Positions 8,201 through 15,741 of a stretch of 32,976 nt of DNA are shown piece after piece; positions within the stretch are counted from its first letter, which is position 1; the number at the start of each line of letters is the position of its first letter. Origin of the DNA: Longicatena sp. (GTDB lineage: Bacteria > Bacillota_I > Bacilli_A > Erysipelotrichales > Erysipelotrichaceae); contig JARHZK010000165.1 in assembly GCA_029258245.1 (NCBI GenBank), positions 1 to 32,976 of the forward strand, written 5' to 3'. Position numbers and translations under genes: made by a program. The notes beneath the pieces were generated by a model that saw only the letters and a list, made by a program, of their open reading frames with translations, had not been told where the DNA came from and did no database searches.

Positions 8201-10304
8201 TTAAAGTTGTTCCACTTTCTCCTGGTGCATGTACATTTCCTTCATTATTGTTGTAGTTATTCCATCCATCATCAACAACATAACTATCCAATGGTTCAAT
8301 CCCATTTTCAGCCAATCCTTTTTCTGATCCTAAAAATGATTTTTCAATACTATTATCGTTGATATTCATCATATTATCATACCATGAATTATATTGTTTA
8401 CGGAATTTCGATGGAGTTGCAATATCTTCAATATATTTAAAGAAATCAGTTTGTACGACATCCATTTGTGTTCCAGTTGCTGCACCAATGACATTATTCC
8501 AAGTTCGGAATGTAGTTCCATCCTTCACATTTTGACCATCTTTTGCCATTCTAGCAATTGATTTTCCTGAATAATAACGAATTTGCATCGCATCATTTAC
8601 AATATCTGTATCTTGTGCAGGAAATTCAGATCCAAAGAATAATCCATCGGCATAAATTGGTTGCCCTAACATCAATTCGTGTTTTCCAATCCACATAGAT
8701 GAGATTTTATTTTCATCAGGAATGCTCCAAACCCCTTTTGTATTCTTATCCACTATAAAACGATCAAAATCAATATAATCAATACGTGCTGCATCTGGTT
8801 TATCCGCTGTAATTTCCAAATATGAATTCATGTAATGTTTTCCATTTTCCATAACTGTCACCATATCAATTGACCACATTACTCCTTGCTTTTGATATGG
8901 TGCAAAAGATACTCGTACATCATTGGTACCTTTTGTAATCTTCTCAATTACTAAGTCATTTGATGATATTGATTGATCTACCTTTTTCTTTTCAAACTTT
9001 TGATCTTCAAATAATTTGATTTCTGTAACGCTAAATTCATTTAAGTTGCCTAAGCAATCAGACTTAGGAACAATTTTTACATATCTTGTAGGATATACTT
9101 GATTTAAATTTCCATATGCAAAATCACCTACATTATACAATGTATCACCTTTTTTATAAGTTCCATCAGAAGTTTTTAAATCTTCATCTAATACCACTGT
9201 ATGTAAATGATGATCCTTTTCTGTAAATTCCCCTTTTCCTGCTGGGATCCAATCAGATCCATTTTCACTCACAAACAATTCATATTTCCCCATTGTACCA
9301 TTTTTGCCATACTGTTTATCTTGGTACCCTGGACGTTTATGATAAGCAAATGATCCTACATTCATTTTTGAACCTAAATCAATAACAATCGGTTCATTTA
9401 ATGTTGATGATAAAGAAAATTGAACATTTCCATCACTTAATTGTGATGCATCTGCATGTTTGAAAGTAATTTTTTTATCTTTTAAGTTAATTTCTTTTAC
9501 TGGTAAACCTGTATTTACTTTATCACTATATAAATTAAATTCTGCACCAGTAAATTCTTGTGAACCTCCTAGTACATCGCTTAATACTTCTACTTTTACA
9601 TATTGTGTTACATAGGTTTGATTAAAGTTCGCATAAACAACATCTCCTACATTAAACAACTGATCTTCTTTACGTAAGTGATAATCTTCTTTTGTGAATT
9701 CTCCATTTCCTGCTAAATTCCATTTTTTTCCATCTTCACTCACATAAAGTTTATATTTACCGATAGACCCATTTACTCCATATGCTTCCTCTTTAAATCC
9801 TGGTCTTTTTAAATAACCAAAGGAAGAAACATTCTGTTTAGAACCTAAATTAATCTCTAAAGAAAATGGATGCTCTGTTTTTGTATATTCATCGATTGAT
9901 GTATTCTTATCCCCATCAAATAATTTTGTGACATGGGACTGATCAAATTCTTTACCTGATTTATTCGTAATTTTAGCTTTCCAATCCTTACGATTCAACA
10001 CCTGTTTCGGTGCAACGACAGTTGGATTTTCTTCTTTTGATTCATCTACTAAATGAATCGAAAAGTCTTGTGATCCTTCACTAGGAGTAAAAGTTTCATT
10101 GATGCGCTTATTTTCAATTGACTTTGTACTCCACTTATTCCCTTTTTTATGAAACGTTCTTTTCATAAATTGATTTCCAATGGTAACTGTGTCACCATCT
10201 TCTGTTACAACTACGTTTCCGCCATTCTCTTTTGCATAAAGTGTTTGTGGTACAATGGTGAATAACATAGATGCAGTTAATAAAACTTTAAATAATTTAT
10301 TCAT
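5286..10304 (-). CDS. Wall-anchored multimodular clan GH-D (GH36-like) alpha-glycosidase
   Basis: This 1672-residue surface enzyme starts at MNKLFKV, which has GGAG six nt upstream and begins a signal peptide (1 to about 24, cleavage near LYA-KE). Two related discoidin/F5-8C-like modules follow (about 105-260 and 285-435; both contain KRPG, LF/LYNVGD and an Asn-rich N-Q-x-Y segment). The catalytic region is about 445-1080: VVDDGWN near 676, YWKWDGF with likely nucleophile Asp799, and WVQDSGD with likely acid/base Asp874. Then come an Ig-like segment (about 1083-1165), a LamG-like module (1190-1360), a third F5/8C module (1373-1518), a FIVAR-like helical stretch (1523-1588) and a Pro-rich double repeat. 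The end is TPNTG, a hydrophobic helix and KRKKLHK, a sortase signal with Thr replacing Leu. The likely substrates are alpha-linked Gal, GalNAc or galactosamine on host glycans; the exact one is unknown. cre-like sites suggest CcpA repression. Confidence 0.8.
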   Translation of the reverse strand: MNKLFKVLLTASMLFTIVPQTLYAKENGGNVVVTEDGDTVTIGNQFMKRTFHKKGNKWSTKSIENKRINETFTPSEGSQDFSIHLVDESKEENPTVVAPKQVLNRKDWKAKITNKSGKEFDQSHVTKLFDGDKNTSIDEYTKTEHPFSLEINLGSKQNVSSFGYLKRPGFKEEAYGVNGSIGKYKLYVSEDGKKWNLAGNGEFTKEDYHLRKEDQLFNVGDVVYANFNQTYVTQYVKVEVLSDVLGGSQEFTGAEFNLYSDKVNTGLPVKEINLKDKKITFKHADASQLSDGNVQFSLSSTLNEPIVIDLGSKMNVGSFAYHKRPGYQDKQYGKNGTMGKYELFVSENGSDWIPAGKGEFTEKDHHLHTVVLDEDLKTSDGTYKKGDTLYNVGDFAYGNLNQVYPTRYVKIVPKSDCLGNLNEFSVTEIKLFEDQKFEKKKVDQSISSNDLVIEKITKGTNDVRVSFAPYQKQGVMWSIDMVTVMENGKHYMNSYLEITADKPDAARIDYIDFDRFIVDKNTKGVWSIPDENKISSMWIGKHELMLGQPIYADGLFFGSEFPAQDTDIVNDAMQIRYYSGKSIARMAKDGQNVKDGTTFRTWNNVIGAATGTQMDVVQTDFFKYIEDIATPSKFRKQYNSWYDNMMNINDNSIEKSFLGSEKGLAENGIEPLDSYVVDDGWNNYNNNEGNVHAPGESGTTLNQTGFWEFNDKFPNELYTSSHLADKLNSSFGVWVGPQGGYNFFGGFADYLEAMGTGYAQTNSALGKVVCTGSRKYIHNFEKRFTDYQTRFNIDYWKWDGFASRPCNNPKHDHMVGGDHNMYFTSDMWEAWTDLFENVREARRKEGKDLWINATCYINLSPWLLQWVNTIWVQDSGDTGEAGDKAAARHQRKIYYRDDVYNNLYKVNELQFPLKNIYNHDPIYGVSDSSSATTEVFREFLFDNAMRGTAFWELYYSPSIFDDAKWKVTVDALDFAEKNHDVLKNAKLFVQEGKKPSNGVYGYSAWDNTKGFVSFVNPTNKKQTYTLTLNNIVGVPTGMKDLTQTRIYPYASTSMSEKVNYGDNLTVTLEPFSSQIYEFGSTDHAAPQLVSAKIKSNDKIEVRFNERVSDKAQFVVNGAKQEAKLLDDYRTFEIKASGLKDYANLKITEIRDIYGNKAADVNEKIRTANKIVDINKKADLGIKSNSVSKDLFHLDNKEHKVANEGIKGNVDFSVSLLVDTLDSNVTLLQQADDYKLSIDQDGYIVFDIKGNKISSKEEIVTVKEKAHGRFNTESYVETTTNKNIVGKINDGQMHTVNAVRELNGTIKLYIDGRLSSSFYKKGEKDNLTGNKIILGDKKFNGYVANVTVKNSASYYDDAAKFAQQYNIGKTTKQLDKAGWKASACSQASNEVKPNTDGAAASVLDNNPSTYWHSDYRGNDTCKNIHTLTIDFQKETSFDALEYVARPGGSASNGTWEKVNVIGIDANGKETKLMTDQIINLTNNGYLFQFDKMQTFNKIRFEIQGKGGFASAAEINAYEKINTDTSEVLKIQKEAQELLSSIQKEDYEASSYEIFVNKVDDIMNMDVFASKETVNKLRKELQEAYKGLKENPELTPIGPSSHKIPWTDLEPAHKEVPMTELKPATKVEKPNSSNKVEQPQTPNTGVETNTAVLWGVLLGAGMALFTAKRKKLHK

Positions 10305-10362
10305 AAAATCTCCTTTCCCATAGCAACTGTACGCATACCAATATCGAATATGCATACCACTA

Positions 10363-10376
10363 TGCTAGCGCTTACA
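10363..10376 (-). promoter_or_regulatory. cre site (CcpA operator) for the glycosidase gene
   Basis: The minus-strand sequence TGTAAGCGCTAGCA matches 13 of 14 positions of the consensus TGWAANCGNTNWCA. It lies directly downstream of a TATAAT (10384-10379), a position where CcpA binding would block transcription. Glucose repression of a glycan-degrading enzyme is the expected logic. Confidence 0.7.
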
Positions 10377-10378
10377 CA

Positions 10379-10400
10379 ATTATATACATAAACGCTTTCA
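10379..10400 (-). promoter_or_regulatory. -10 element and second cre-like site of the glycosidase promoter
   Basis: The minus strand has TATAAT at 10384-10379. A second cre-like sequence, TGAAAGCGTTTATG (10400-10387), matches 12 of 14 consensus positions and would fall between -10 and -35. No good -35 is visible at 17-18 nt (ATCAAT), so the promoter may be weak or need an activator. Confidence 0.45.
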
Positions 10401-10434
10401 TATTGATTTATAATAATTGTTATTTATTTTGTAC

Positions 10435-10468
10435 ATTTTAGTAAAAATACAATTATTTTTACTAAAAT
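10435..10468. repeat. Perfect 14-bp inverted repeat between divergent promoters
   Basis: ATTTTAGTAAAAAT (10435-10448) and ATTTTTACTAAAAT (10455-10468) are exact reverse complements around the 6-nt ACAATT. The element lies between the glycosidase promoter and the aldehyde dehydrogenase promoter, so it is upstream of both genes. That suggests an operator for a dimeric regulator rather than a terminator. The rest of 10401-10503 is AT-rich. Confidence 0.6.
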
Positions 10469-10503
10469 ATATTTTTTTAAATTTTTATGAATTTCAATCC
10501 TAT

Positions 10504-10532
10504 TTGACAAACAAAATAAATCATATGATAAT
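10504..10532 (+). promoter_or_regulatory. Promoter of the aldehyde dehydrogenase gene
   Basis: A consensus TTGACA (10504-10509) is followed by a 17-nt spacer and GATAAT (10527-10532). The RNA would begin near 10539, about 55 nt before the ATG. Confidence 0.65.
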
Positions 10533-10594
10533 AACAGATATTACTATAAAATCGTAAATATTATTCTTTTAAATAACGATTGGAAAGGATCCTT

Positions 10595-11974
10595 ATGAAC
10601 GAACTAGATATTTATCATCTTGTAACAGCACAAAAAACGTATTTTCAAACACACGAAACTCTCTCTCTACAATTTCGAATACAAGCACTTTATCGACTAC
10701 AATCCAGTATTCATTCTTATGAAGATGAACTTTACCGTTCCCTCTACAAAGACTTAGGCAAAAGTCCAAGCGAAAGTTATATGTGTGAAATAGGGCTTGT
10801 ATACAGTGAACTTCAATATATGTTAAAGCATATTAAAAAGTTTTCAAAAAAGAAAAAAGTCTATACTCCTTTTGCACAAATGATTTCAAAAAGTTATATT
10901 CAACCTTCACCAAAAGGTAATGTATTGATAATGAGCCCTTGGAACTATCCTTTTCTATTAACAATGACACCACTTATTGATGCGATTGCTGCAGGGAATA
11001 CTGTACTAATAAAGCCAAGTGCCTATGCCCCTAATACTGCAACTGTTATAGAACGTATTATCGATGAAACATTTCCACCAAACTACATTCATGTTATTAC
11101 AGGTGGAAGAAAAGAAAATCAAGCTTTATTAGATCAAAAATTTAACCATATTTTCTTTACTGGTTCCCAATCAGTAGGAAAAGAAGTATTAAAAAAAGCT
11201 TCTGTCCATTTAACATCTGTAACCTTAGAATTAGGTGGGAAAAGCCCATGTATCGTGGATTCAAGTGCGAACATTAAAGTAGCTGCAAAACGTATTGTAT
11301 TTGGAAAATTTTTAAATTGCGGACAAACTTGTGTAGCTCCTGACTACATCTATTGTGATAAAACCATTGTATCAAAACTCATTGCTGCCATTAAATATGA
11401 AATAGAGAAACAATTTACAAAAAATCCACTTCAAAATGCTTCATATGGAAAAATCATTAATAAAAAACACTATGATCGGCTTTGCTCTATCTTAAAAAAT
11501 AATCCAATTTCATATGGTGGGAATACAGATGATTCTTCTTTAAAAATAGAACCTACTCTTCTATATCCTTGTACATGGAAAAACACTATTATGCAAGATG
11601 AAATCTTTGGACCATTACTTCCAATTCTTACTTTTACATCCATAGAAGAAGTAATTGAAAATATAAATAGTCATCCTACACCACTTGCACTCTACCTATT
11701 TTCAAGCAATAAAGCAAATATCAATTGCATTACTTCTACATGCTCTTTTGGTGGTGGATGTATAAATGATACCATCATACATTTAGCGACGTCTCATATG
11801 GGATTTGGAGGTTTTCAAGAAAGTGGTATGGGAAGTTATCACGGAAAATCTGGATTTGATACATTTTCACATTATAAAAGTATTGTGAATAAAAAAACCT
11901 GGTTTGATCTTCCAATGCGCTATCAACCATATACAAAATTAAATGATTTTTTAATAAAATTTTTCTTACGATAA
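10595..11974 (+). CDS. Aldehyde dehydrogenase (class 3-like)
   Basis: This 459-residue enzyme is slightly shorter than most ALDHs, as class 3-like members are. It oxidises aldehydes to acids with NAD(P)+. Visible landmarks are the substrate/cofactor segment SPWNYPF with Asn117, the Rossmann FTGSQSVGK (188-196), the general base Glu212 in LELGGKSP, the catalytic Cys246 in NCGQTCVAPD, and EIFGPLLP. The ATG at 10595 has GGAAAGGA seven nt upstream. A TTG at 10580 is in frame, but it overlaps that site and is not needed. The basic KKFSKKKK near residue 82 and a hydrophobic, basic C-terminus (DFLIKFFLR) suggest membrane association as in related fatty-aldehyde dehydrogenases, which is inference. 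It is divergent from the glycosidase gene. The substrate is unknown. Confidence 0.9.
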   Translation: MNELDIYHLVTAQKTYFQTHETLSLQFRIQALYRLQSSIHSYEDELYRSLYKDLGKSPSESYMCEIGLVYSELQYMLKHIKKFSKKKKVYTPFAQMISKSYIQPSPKGNVLIMSPWNYPFLLTMTPLIDAIAAGNTVLIKPSAYAPNTATVIERIIDETFPPNYIHVITGGRKENQALLDQKFNHIFFTGSQSVGKEVLKKASVHLTSVTLELGGKSPCIVDSSANIKVAAKRIVFGKFLNCGQTCVAPDYIYCDKTIVSKLIAAIKYEIEKQFTKNPLQNASYGKIINKKHYDRLCSILKNNPISYGGNTDDSSLKIEPTLLYPCTWKNTIMQDEIFGPLLPILTFTSIEEVIENINSHPTPLALYLFSSNKANINCITSTCSFGGGCINDTIIHLATSHMGFGGFQESGMGSYHGKSGFDTFSHYKSIVNKKTWFDLPMRYQPYTKLNDFLIKFFLR

Positions 11975-11991
11975 ATATATGTGTATTTTAC

Positions 11992-12020
11992 TTAAATTAT
12001 CGTTTAATTTATTATATAAT
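11992..12020 (+). promoter_or_regulatory. Possible promoter of the small membrane protein gene
   Basis: A consensus TATAAT lies at 12015-12020 with a weak TTAAAT 17 nt upstream (11992-11997). GAGGTACTTAT precedes the ATG at 12054, about 27 nt after the predicted start. Confidence 0.4.
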
Positions 12021-12053
12021 GTACAACATAATAAAAAGAAATGAGGTACTTAT

Positions 12054-12455
12054 ATGGTTAAAAAAAGAACTCTTTTATTATTCGCTTGTATCGTTTGGAT
12101 GATTGCTGGATTCAATGTTATTCGAATAGGAATAATTGCATACAAAAATTATTTATCCACACTTAATTTTCTATTATCCTTAATTGTATTCTGCTTCTTC
12201 TGGTTTCTAATTTTTCATAAACTAGTAACGAAACATAAAATAAGAATTCATAGTTATATATCTAATAAGCAATACTTTTGGAATTTTTTCGATTTAAAAT
12301 CATTTCTTATCATGGCTTTTATGATCACTTTTGGTATTCTTATCCGTAGATATAATTTAGCTCCCGAACTTTTCATTGCTATTTTTTATACTGGTCTTGG
12401 AAGTGCATTAATGCTTGCTGGAATTGAATTTGGTTATCATTTTATTACTTACTAA
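12054..12455 (+). CDS. Small integral membrane protein, unknown function
   Basis: I do not recognise this 133-residue protein. It has four probable membrane segments (about 8-30, 38-55, 83-100, 108-128) joined by short basic loops such as KLVTKHKIR and IRRYN. The first segment starts right after MVKKR, so it is more likely an anchor than a cleaved signal. Charged residues are almost absent from the helices. A good ribosome binding site (GAGG) and a terminator 13 nt after the stop support a real monocistronic gene. It lies downstream of the aldehyde dehydrogenase gene and convergent with a MATE gene, which gives no clear functional hint. Confidence 0.75.
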   Translation: MVKKRTLLLFACIVWMIAGFNVIRIGIIAYKNYLSTLNFLLSLIVFCFFWFLIFHKLVTKHKIRIHSYISNKQYFWNFFDLKSFLIMAFMITFGILIRRYNLAPELFIAIFYTGLGSALMLAGIEFGYHFITY

Positions 12456-12467
12456 TTTATAAAAAAA

Positions 12468-12497
12468 CTTCGCACTATGGTAATCCATAATGCGAAG
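12468..12497. terminator. Bidirectional intrinsic terminator
   Basis: CTTCGCACTATGG and CCATAATGCGAAG pair (one mismatch) around TAAT. An A-run precedes and a T-run follows (CTTTTATTTTTC), so it can end both the plus-strand membrane protein gene and the minus-strand MATE gene. Confidence 0.8.
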
Positions 12498-12500
12498 CTT

Positions 12501-13862
12501 TTATTTTTCTACTTCGTATTGTTTATGAAATTTATTCATAAATAATATGAATAATATCACTAAAATTACACCTTTACATACAGAAGATAAACTAATACTC
12601 CACCAAACTCCATTTAACTGTAATACTGTATTACCTAATAAAATTGCCATTGGTATTCGCATTGCTGTAAATATAATACTAACAATCGATGGAGGTAATG
12701 TCTTTCCATATGCTGAAAATGCACCTGATGTCAATATTTCAATACACATAAATAATTGTGAATATCCAAGAATACGCAAATAATCCACTCCTAGTGCAAC
12801 AACATTCGATTCATGAATAAAAATTCGAAATATAGGAGCTGGTAAAAACACCAATAAACAAGTCGTTATTATTCCCCAAGCTCCCATTACTTTTAATGCT
12901 GTCGTATAACCTTCTCTTGAACGATGATATTGTTTTGCACCATAATTTTGTGCAATAAAAGAACTTGTTGCTGCAGCAAAACCATCTGCTGCCATATACG
13001 ATATAGACTCTACCTGAATACCTACTTTTTGTACTGCTATGGCAATTTCTCCCCATGCCGCAATAATTCTACCTATTGTCATAGAAATACCTGTAAACAT
13101 AATTCCTTGAATCGATGCTGGAATTCCTATTTTACATATCGTTATAACTATGTCTTTTTCAAATGGTTTAAAAAATTGCATTCTACTAAATACCTGCTCA
13201 TCATTTTTCATATAATGCATGTATAATAAACAAACAACAAATTGTGCTAACACAGTTGCAATTGCAGCACCTAATACACCTAATTTAGGAATAAACCCTA
13301 ACCCAAAAATAAGTATTGGATCTAATATAACATTAATAACTAGCCCAATCGTACTAATTTTAAATGGCGTTTTACTATTTCCTGTAGCCGTTATGAGAGC
13401 TGTACATATTGGATTAATAAAATTGAAAATAACGAATACACCCATAACCAATAAATAGGTTTGTGCCTCTCGTATAACTTGTGCATTTGTAAATTTAAAA
13501 AAACCTATAAATTCTTTTCTAAACACACAGATGATAACCCCGTAAACAATTGCCAAAAGAATTCCCATTTGCAAAGCACCACATGCAAAACGCGCAGCTT
13601 TTTCCTTTTGTTTTGCCCCATATGCATGTGCTACATTAACTTGTCCACCAACTCTTAGAAAAGCACCTACTCCATTTGCTAAATTCATAAACATACCTGC
13701 AGCTCCAACAGCAGCAACAGAATTACTTCCAATTCTTCCAATCCATATCATATCCGTCATATTATATGCCATCTGTAACAAAGATGTAGCCATAATTGGC
13801 AAAGATAACATAATAAGAGATTGCAATATATTTCCTTTTAATAAATTTGTTCTTGCATTCAT
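12501..13862 (-). CDS. MATE family efflux transporter
   Basis: This 453-residue, twelve-helix transporter has the normal single-domain MATE length. The two homologous halves start at MLSLPIMATSLLQMAYNMTD and near IGIPASIQGIMFTGIS. LDPILIFGLGF matches the corresponding helix of the MATE-kinase fusion protein at the other end of the window, which shows common family membership rather than recent duplication. It exports cationic drugs or metabolites using Na+ or H+ gradients; the substrate is unknown. TTTTGAGG lies seven nt before the ATG. It appears monocistronic, with the shared terminator at 12468-12497 and a long gap upstream. Confidence 0.92.
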   Translation of the reverse strand: MNARTNLLKGNILQSLIMLSLPIMATSLLQMAYNMTDMIWIGRIGSNSVAAVGAAGMFMNLANGVGAFLRVGGQVNVAHAYGAKQKEKAARFACGALQMGILLAIVYGVIICVFRKEFIGFFKFTNAQVIREAQTYLLVMGVFVIFNFINPICTALITATGNSKTPFKISTIGLVINVILDPILIFGLGFIPKLGVLGAAIATVLAQFVVCLLYMHYMKNDEQVFSRMQFFKPFEKDIVITICKIGIPASIQGIMFTGISMTIGRIIAAWGEIAIAVQKVGIQVESISYMAADGFAAATSSFIAQNYGAKQYHRSREGYTTALKVMGAWGIITTCLLVFLPAPIFRIFIHESNVVALGVDYLRILGYSQLFMCIEILTSGAFSAYGKTLPPSIVSIIFTAMRIPMAILLGNTVLQLNGVWWSISLSSVCKGVILVILFILFMNKFHKQYEVEK

Positions 13863-14055
13863 ATTTTACCTCAAAACTTCCTTATTAGATTCTTTATTTT
13901 AACATCATTTTTTTGCTTTTTCAAAATAAATCTATTAATTCATACATTATTTTAAAGATTGCGTATTGAAAAACAAATATGAGAAAGTGCATGACTAGAA
14001 CAAATGATTTTAACATATTTTGATATATACTACCAAAAATGTTTTAATTCAATAT

Positions 14056-14089
14056 AAAAACACAACCTCTTTACTATCAAAGTAAAAGG
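14056..14089 (-). terminator. Probable terminator after rsgI
   Basis: On the minus strand CCTTTTACT and AGTAAAGAGG pair with one bulged G around a small loop. TTGTGTTTTT follows, with the U-run at 14060-14056. A second small hairpin (GGAGG...CTTCC, about 14107-14086) lies directly before it. This is about 120 nt after the rsgI stop and could end the sigI-rsgI transcript. The rest of 13863-14055 shows no feature I recognise. Confidence 0.45.
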
Positions 14090-14129
14090 AAGATTCTAAG
14101 AACCTCCCTCTTAAACTTTAATTAATTCT

Positions 14130-14164
14130 CTATTGTAAACGATATGAGATATAGTTTACAATAG
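14130..14164. repeat. Perfect 11-bp inverted repeat downstream of rsgI
   Basis: CTATTGTAAAC (14130-14140) and GTTTACAATAG (14154-14164) are exact reverse complements. The inner ATAT/ATAT can extend the stem around GAG. Neither strand has a U-run next to it, so it is not a standard intrinsic terminator. It could be an RNA-stabilising hairpin or a protein site. Confidence 0.5.
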
Positions 14165-14210
14165 ACATTTTAATAATTGGTATACATTAACCATAAATAA
14201 AAACTATAAA

Positions 14211-15041
14211 TTAATCATCATCTTCTTCAACATCACCTTCTTCAATATCATCTTCTGCTTCTTCCTCACTATCTGTTTGTTCGTATTCATTTTCTTCTTT
14301 TTCATCTTCTATTAATTCTTTAAAATCTTCATTATTTAATAATTCTGGATGTCGTTGTATAAAAGTGTTCAATTCATCATAAGTAATATCATCATCTAAA
14401 TCATCCATTTCTTTTTCTTTCCTTTGTTTTGCAACATATAATCCTAAATTGCATTTTAATGATTTTGCGCTTTCTATATCTTTTGTTTGTCCTTGAATAA
14501 ATAATAGATCTTCTTCATCTATTAACTGATGAACAATATCAATTAATTCTTCTTTATCCTCTACATCATTTTCATTATAAAATGCATATCCAATAAGATA
14601 TGAATCTTGATTCGTATTCAATAATTCTTTTAATTGTTTTTTTATACTCTCTATTTTTTTTCCTTTTAATTGATTTAGTCTTTCCTTATTAATTGTTGTA
14701 TCATAAGTAAATACATCTCGAATTTTATGTTTATCATCTATTTCAAGTTGTAAACTTTTATTTCCATCAAACGACACCATTGCATATGCATCTACTGGCT
14801 TTAATACTTCTGAAAAATGTAATGTTACAAATAACAAAAATATAGTGAGAGTCGTTATCACTATTTTAGTAAGTGGCTTTTGCATAAAGGTCGAAATTTT
14901 AGAATTTTGAACTTTTTCATTATAAATATCTTCATTTAGAAAATATATTTGCTCTCCTACTTGCATATTGCCTTTTTTATAGATACGTACAATCTTCCCT
15001 GTATCTTCCATTACAAGACAATACATTTCTTTGATTTCCAT
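14211..15041 (-). CDS. rsgI: Anti-sigma-I factor RsgI-like protein with acidic tail
   Basis: I start this at MEIKEMYCLV (276 residues), which has AAAGGA six nt upstream. An in-frame ATG at 15062 is possible and would overlap sigI by 11 nt. Residues 1-50 form the RsgI N-terminal domain, which binds SigI in the cytoplasm. A single membrane helix (about 56-74) follows. Then comes an outside segment starting VDAYAMVSFDGNKSLQLEID, which matches the conserved RsgI pattern AYVSLDINPSIEL. In characterised clostridial RsgI proteins the C-terminus carries a carbohydrate-binding or protease domain. Here it ends in a short helical region and about 40 residues dominated by Glu and Asp. It is translationally linked to sigI. 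What it senses is unknown. Confidence 0.85.
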   Translation of the reverse strand: MEIKEMYCLVMEDTGKIVRIYKKGNMQVGEQIYFLNEDIYNEKVQNSKISTFMQKPLTKIVITTLTIFLLFVTLHFSEVLKPVDAYAMVSFDGNKSLQLEIDDKHKIRDVFTYDTTINKERLNQLKGKKIESIKKQLKELLNTNQDSYLIGYAFYNENDVEDKEELIDIVHQLIDEEDLLFIQGQTKDIESAKSLKCNLGLYVAKQRKEKEMDDLDDDITYDELNTFIQRHPELLNNEDFKELIEDEKEENEYEQTDSEEEAEDDIEEGDVEEDDD

Positions 15042-15051
15042 AATTAATCCT

Positions 15052-15720
15052 TTATGATACATGATGATTACACCTCGATTTCATAATCCATTGTAAAAGT
15101 TGTTTAAATTCTTTAATAAATAAAATCATAGTTCCTAATATAAATACTTTGCTATGTTTAATTATTTTTTCACTCACATTGCTCACCTTTGCTACATGGC
15201 GAACGGGTAATTTTCTTTTCTGGTACATTTGTGTTACAACTTCATGATCATCACTTGCAACTTCTGCTATATCTATCGCTCTTTCTTTTGTATCTTTATG
15301 TTTTGGAGCTTCATCTGCAAGTTTCTCTAATGTTAATCCAAAAATTTTTAATTCTTTACAAAATAATTCAATTTCTTCTTGTAAATCAATTGAAGTTGAC
15401 GAATGATTTTGTGAAAACTCAATACCTTGTTCATACAACTCATCTAATGAAATTGCTTTATTTTGATTACTCTTTAATTGTGTAAAATTTAACAATCTAC
15501 TTTCTATTACCAATTTTGCAAAACTCAAAAAATTACCTTTTTCTTGATCATATTTTTCTACTGCTTCTTTAAATGCAAGCAAAGCAATACTAAATTCATC
15601 ATCATTTTCAATCGCTATATAACGTCCTGTGAAATTACTCGTTGTTCGAATGATAAAAGCCATATGAGATTTGATCAATTCATCGATATGCTCCATATCA
15701 ATTGTTTCACTAAATATCAT
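15052..15720 (-). CDS. sigI: RNA polymerase sigma factor SigI
   Basis: This 222-residue sigma-70-family factor of the SigI group has a region 2 that includes LLAFKEAVEKYDQEKGN and FLSFAKLVIESRLLNF, the standard SigI signature. A C-terminal helix-turn-helix-like segment is near LPVRHVAKVSNVSEKIIKHS. In Bacillus and clostridia SigI directs heat- or polysaccharide-responsive genes and is held by RsgI, encoded next. I choose the ATG at 15720 because GGGGGA lies seven nt upstream; a TTG two codons earlier is possible. A 17-bp palindrome directly upstream and a 55-nt gap to the DUF4956 gene suggest a separate promoter, although all genes from VTC onward run the same way. Confidence 0.9.
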   Translation of the reverse strand: MIFSETIDMEHIDELIKSHMAFIIRTTSNFTGRYIAIENDDEFSIALLAFKEAVEKYDQEKGNFLSFAKLVIESRLLNFTQLKSNQNKAISLDELYEQGIEFSQNHSSTSIDLQEEIELFCKELKIFGLTLEKLADEAPKHKDTKERAIDIAEVASDDHEVVTQMYQKRKLPVRHVAKVSNVSEKIIKHSKVFILGTMILFIKEFKQLLQWIMKSRCNHHVS

Positions 15721-15741
15721 GACCAATCCCCCTTATAGTAG

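Noticed and set aside
10305-10355. 17-residue upstream extension of the glycosidase
   Set aside because: The signal peptide and ribosome binding site begin at 10304; the extension would place them internally.
12924-13226. 100-codon plus-strand ORF inside the MATE gene, and similar antisense frames in mgtE, tex and the glycosidase gene
   Set aside because: They lie opposite well-conserved genes, have low-complexity translations and lack ribosome binding sites, so they are shadows.
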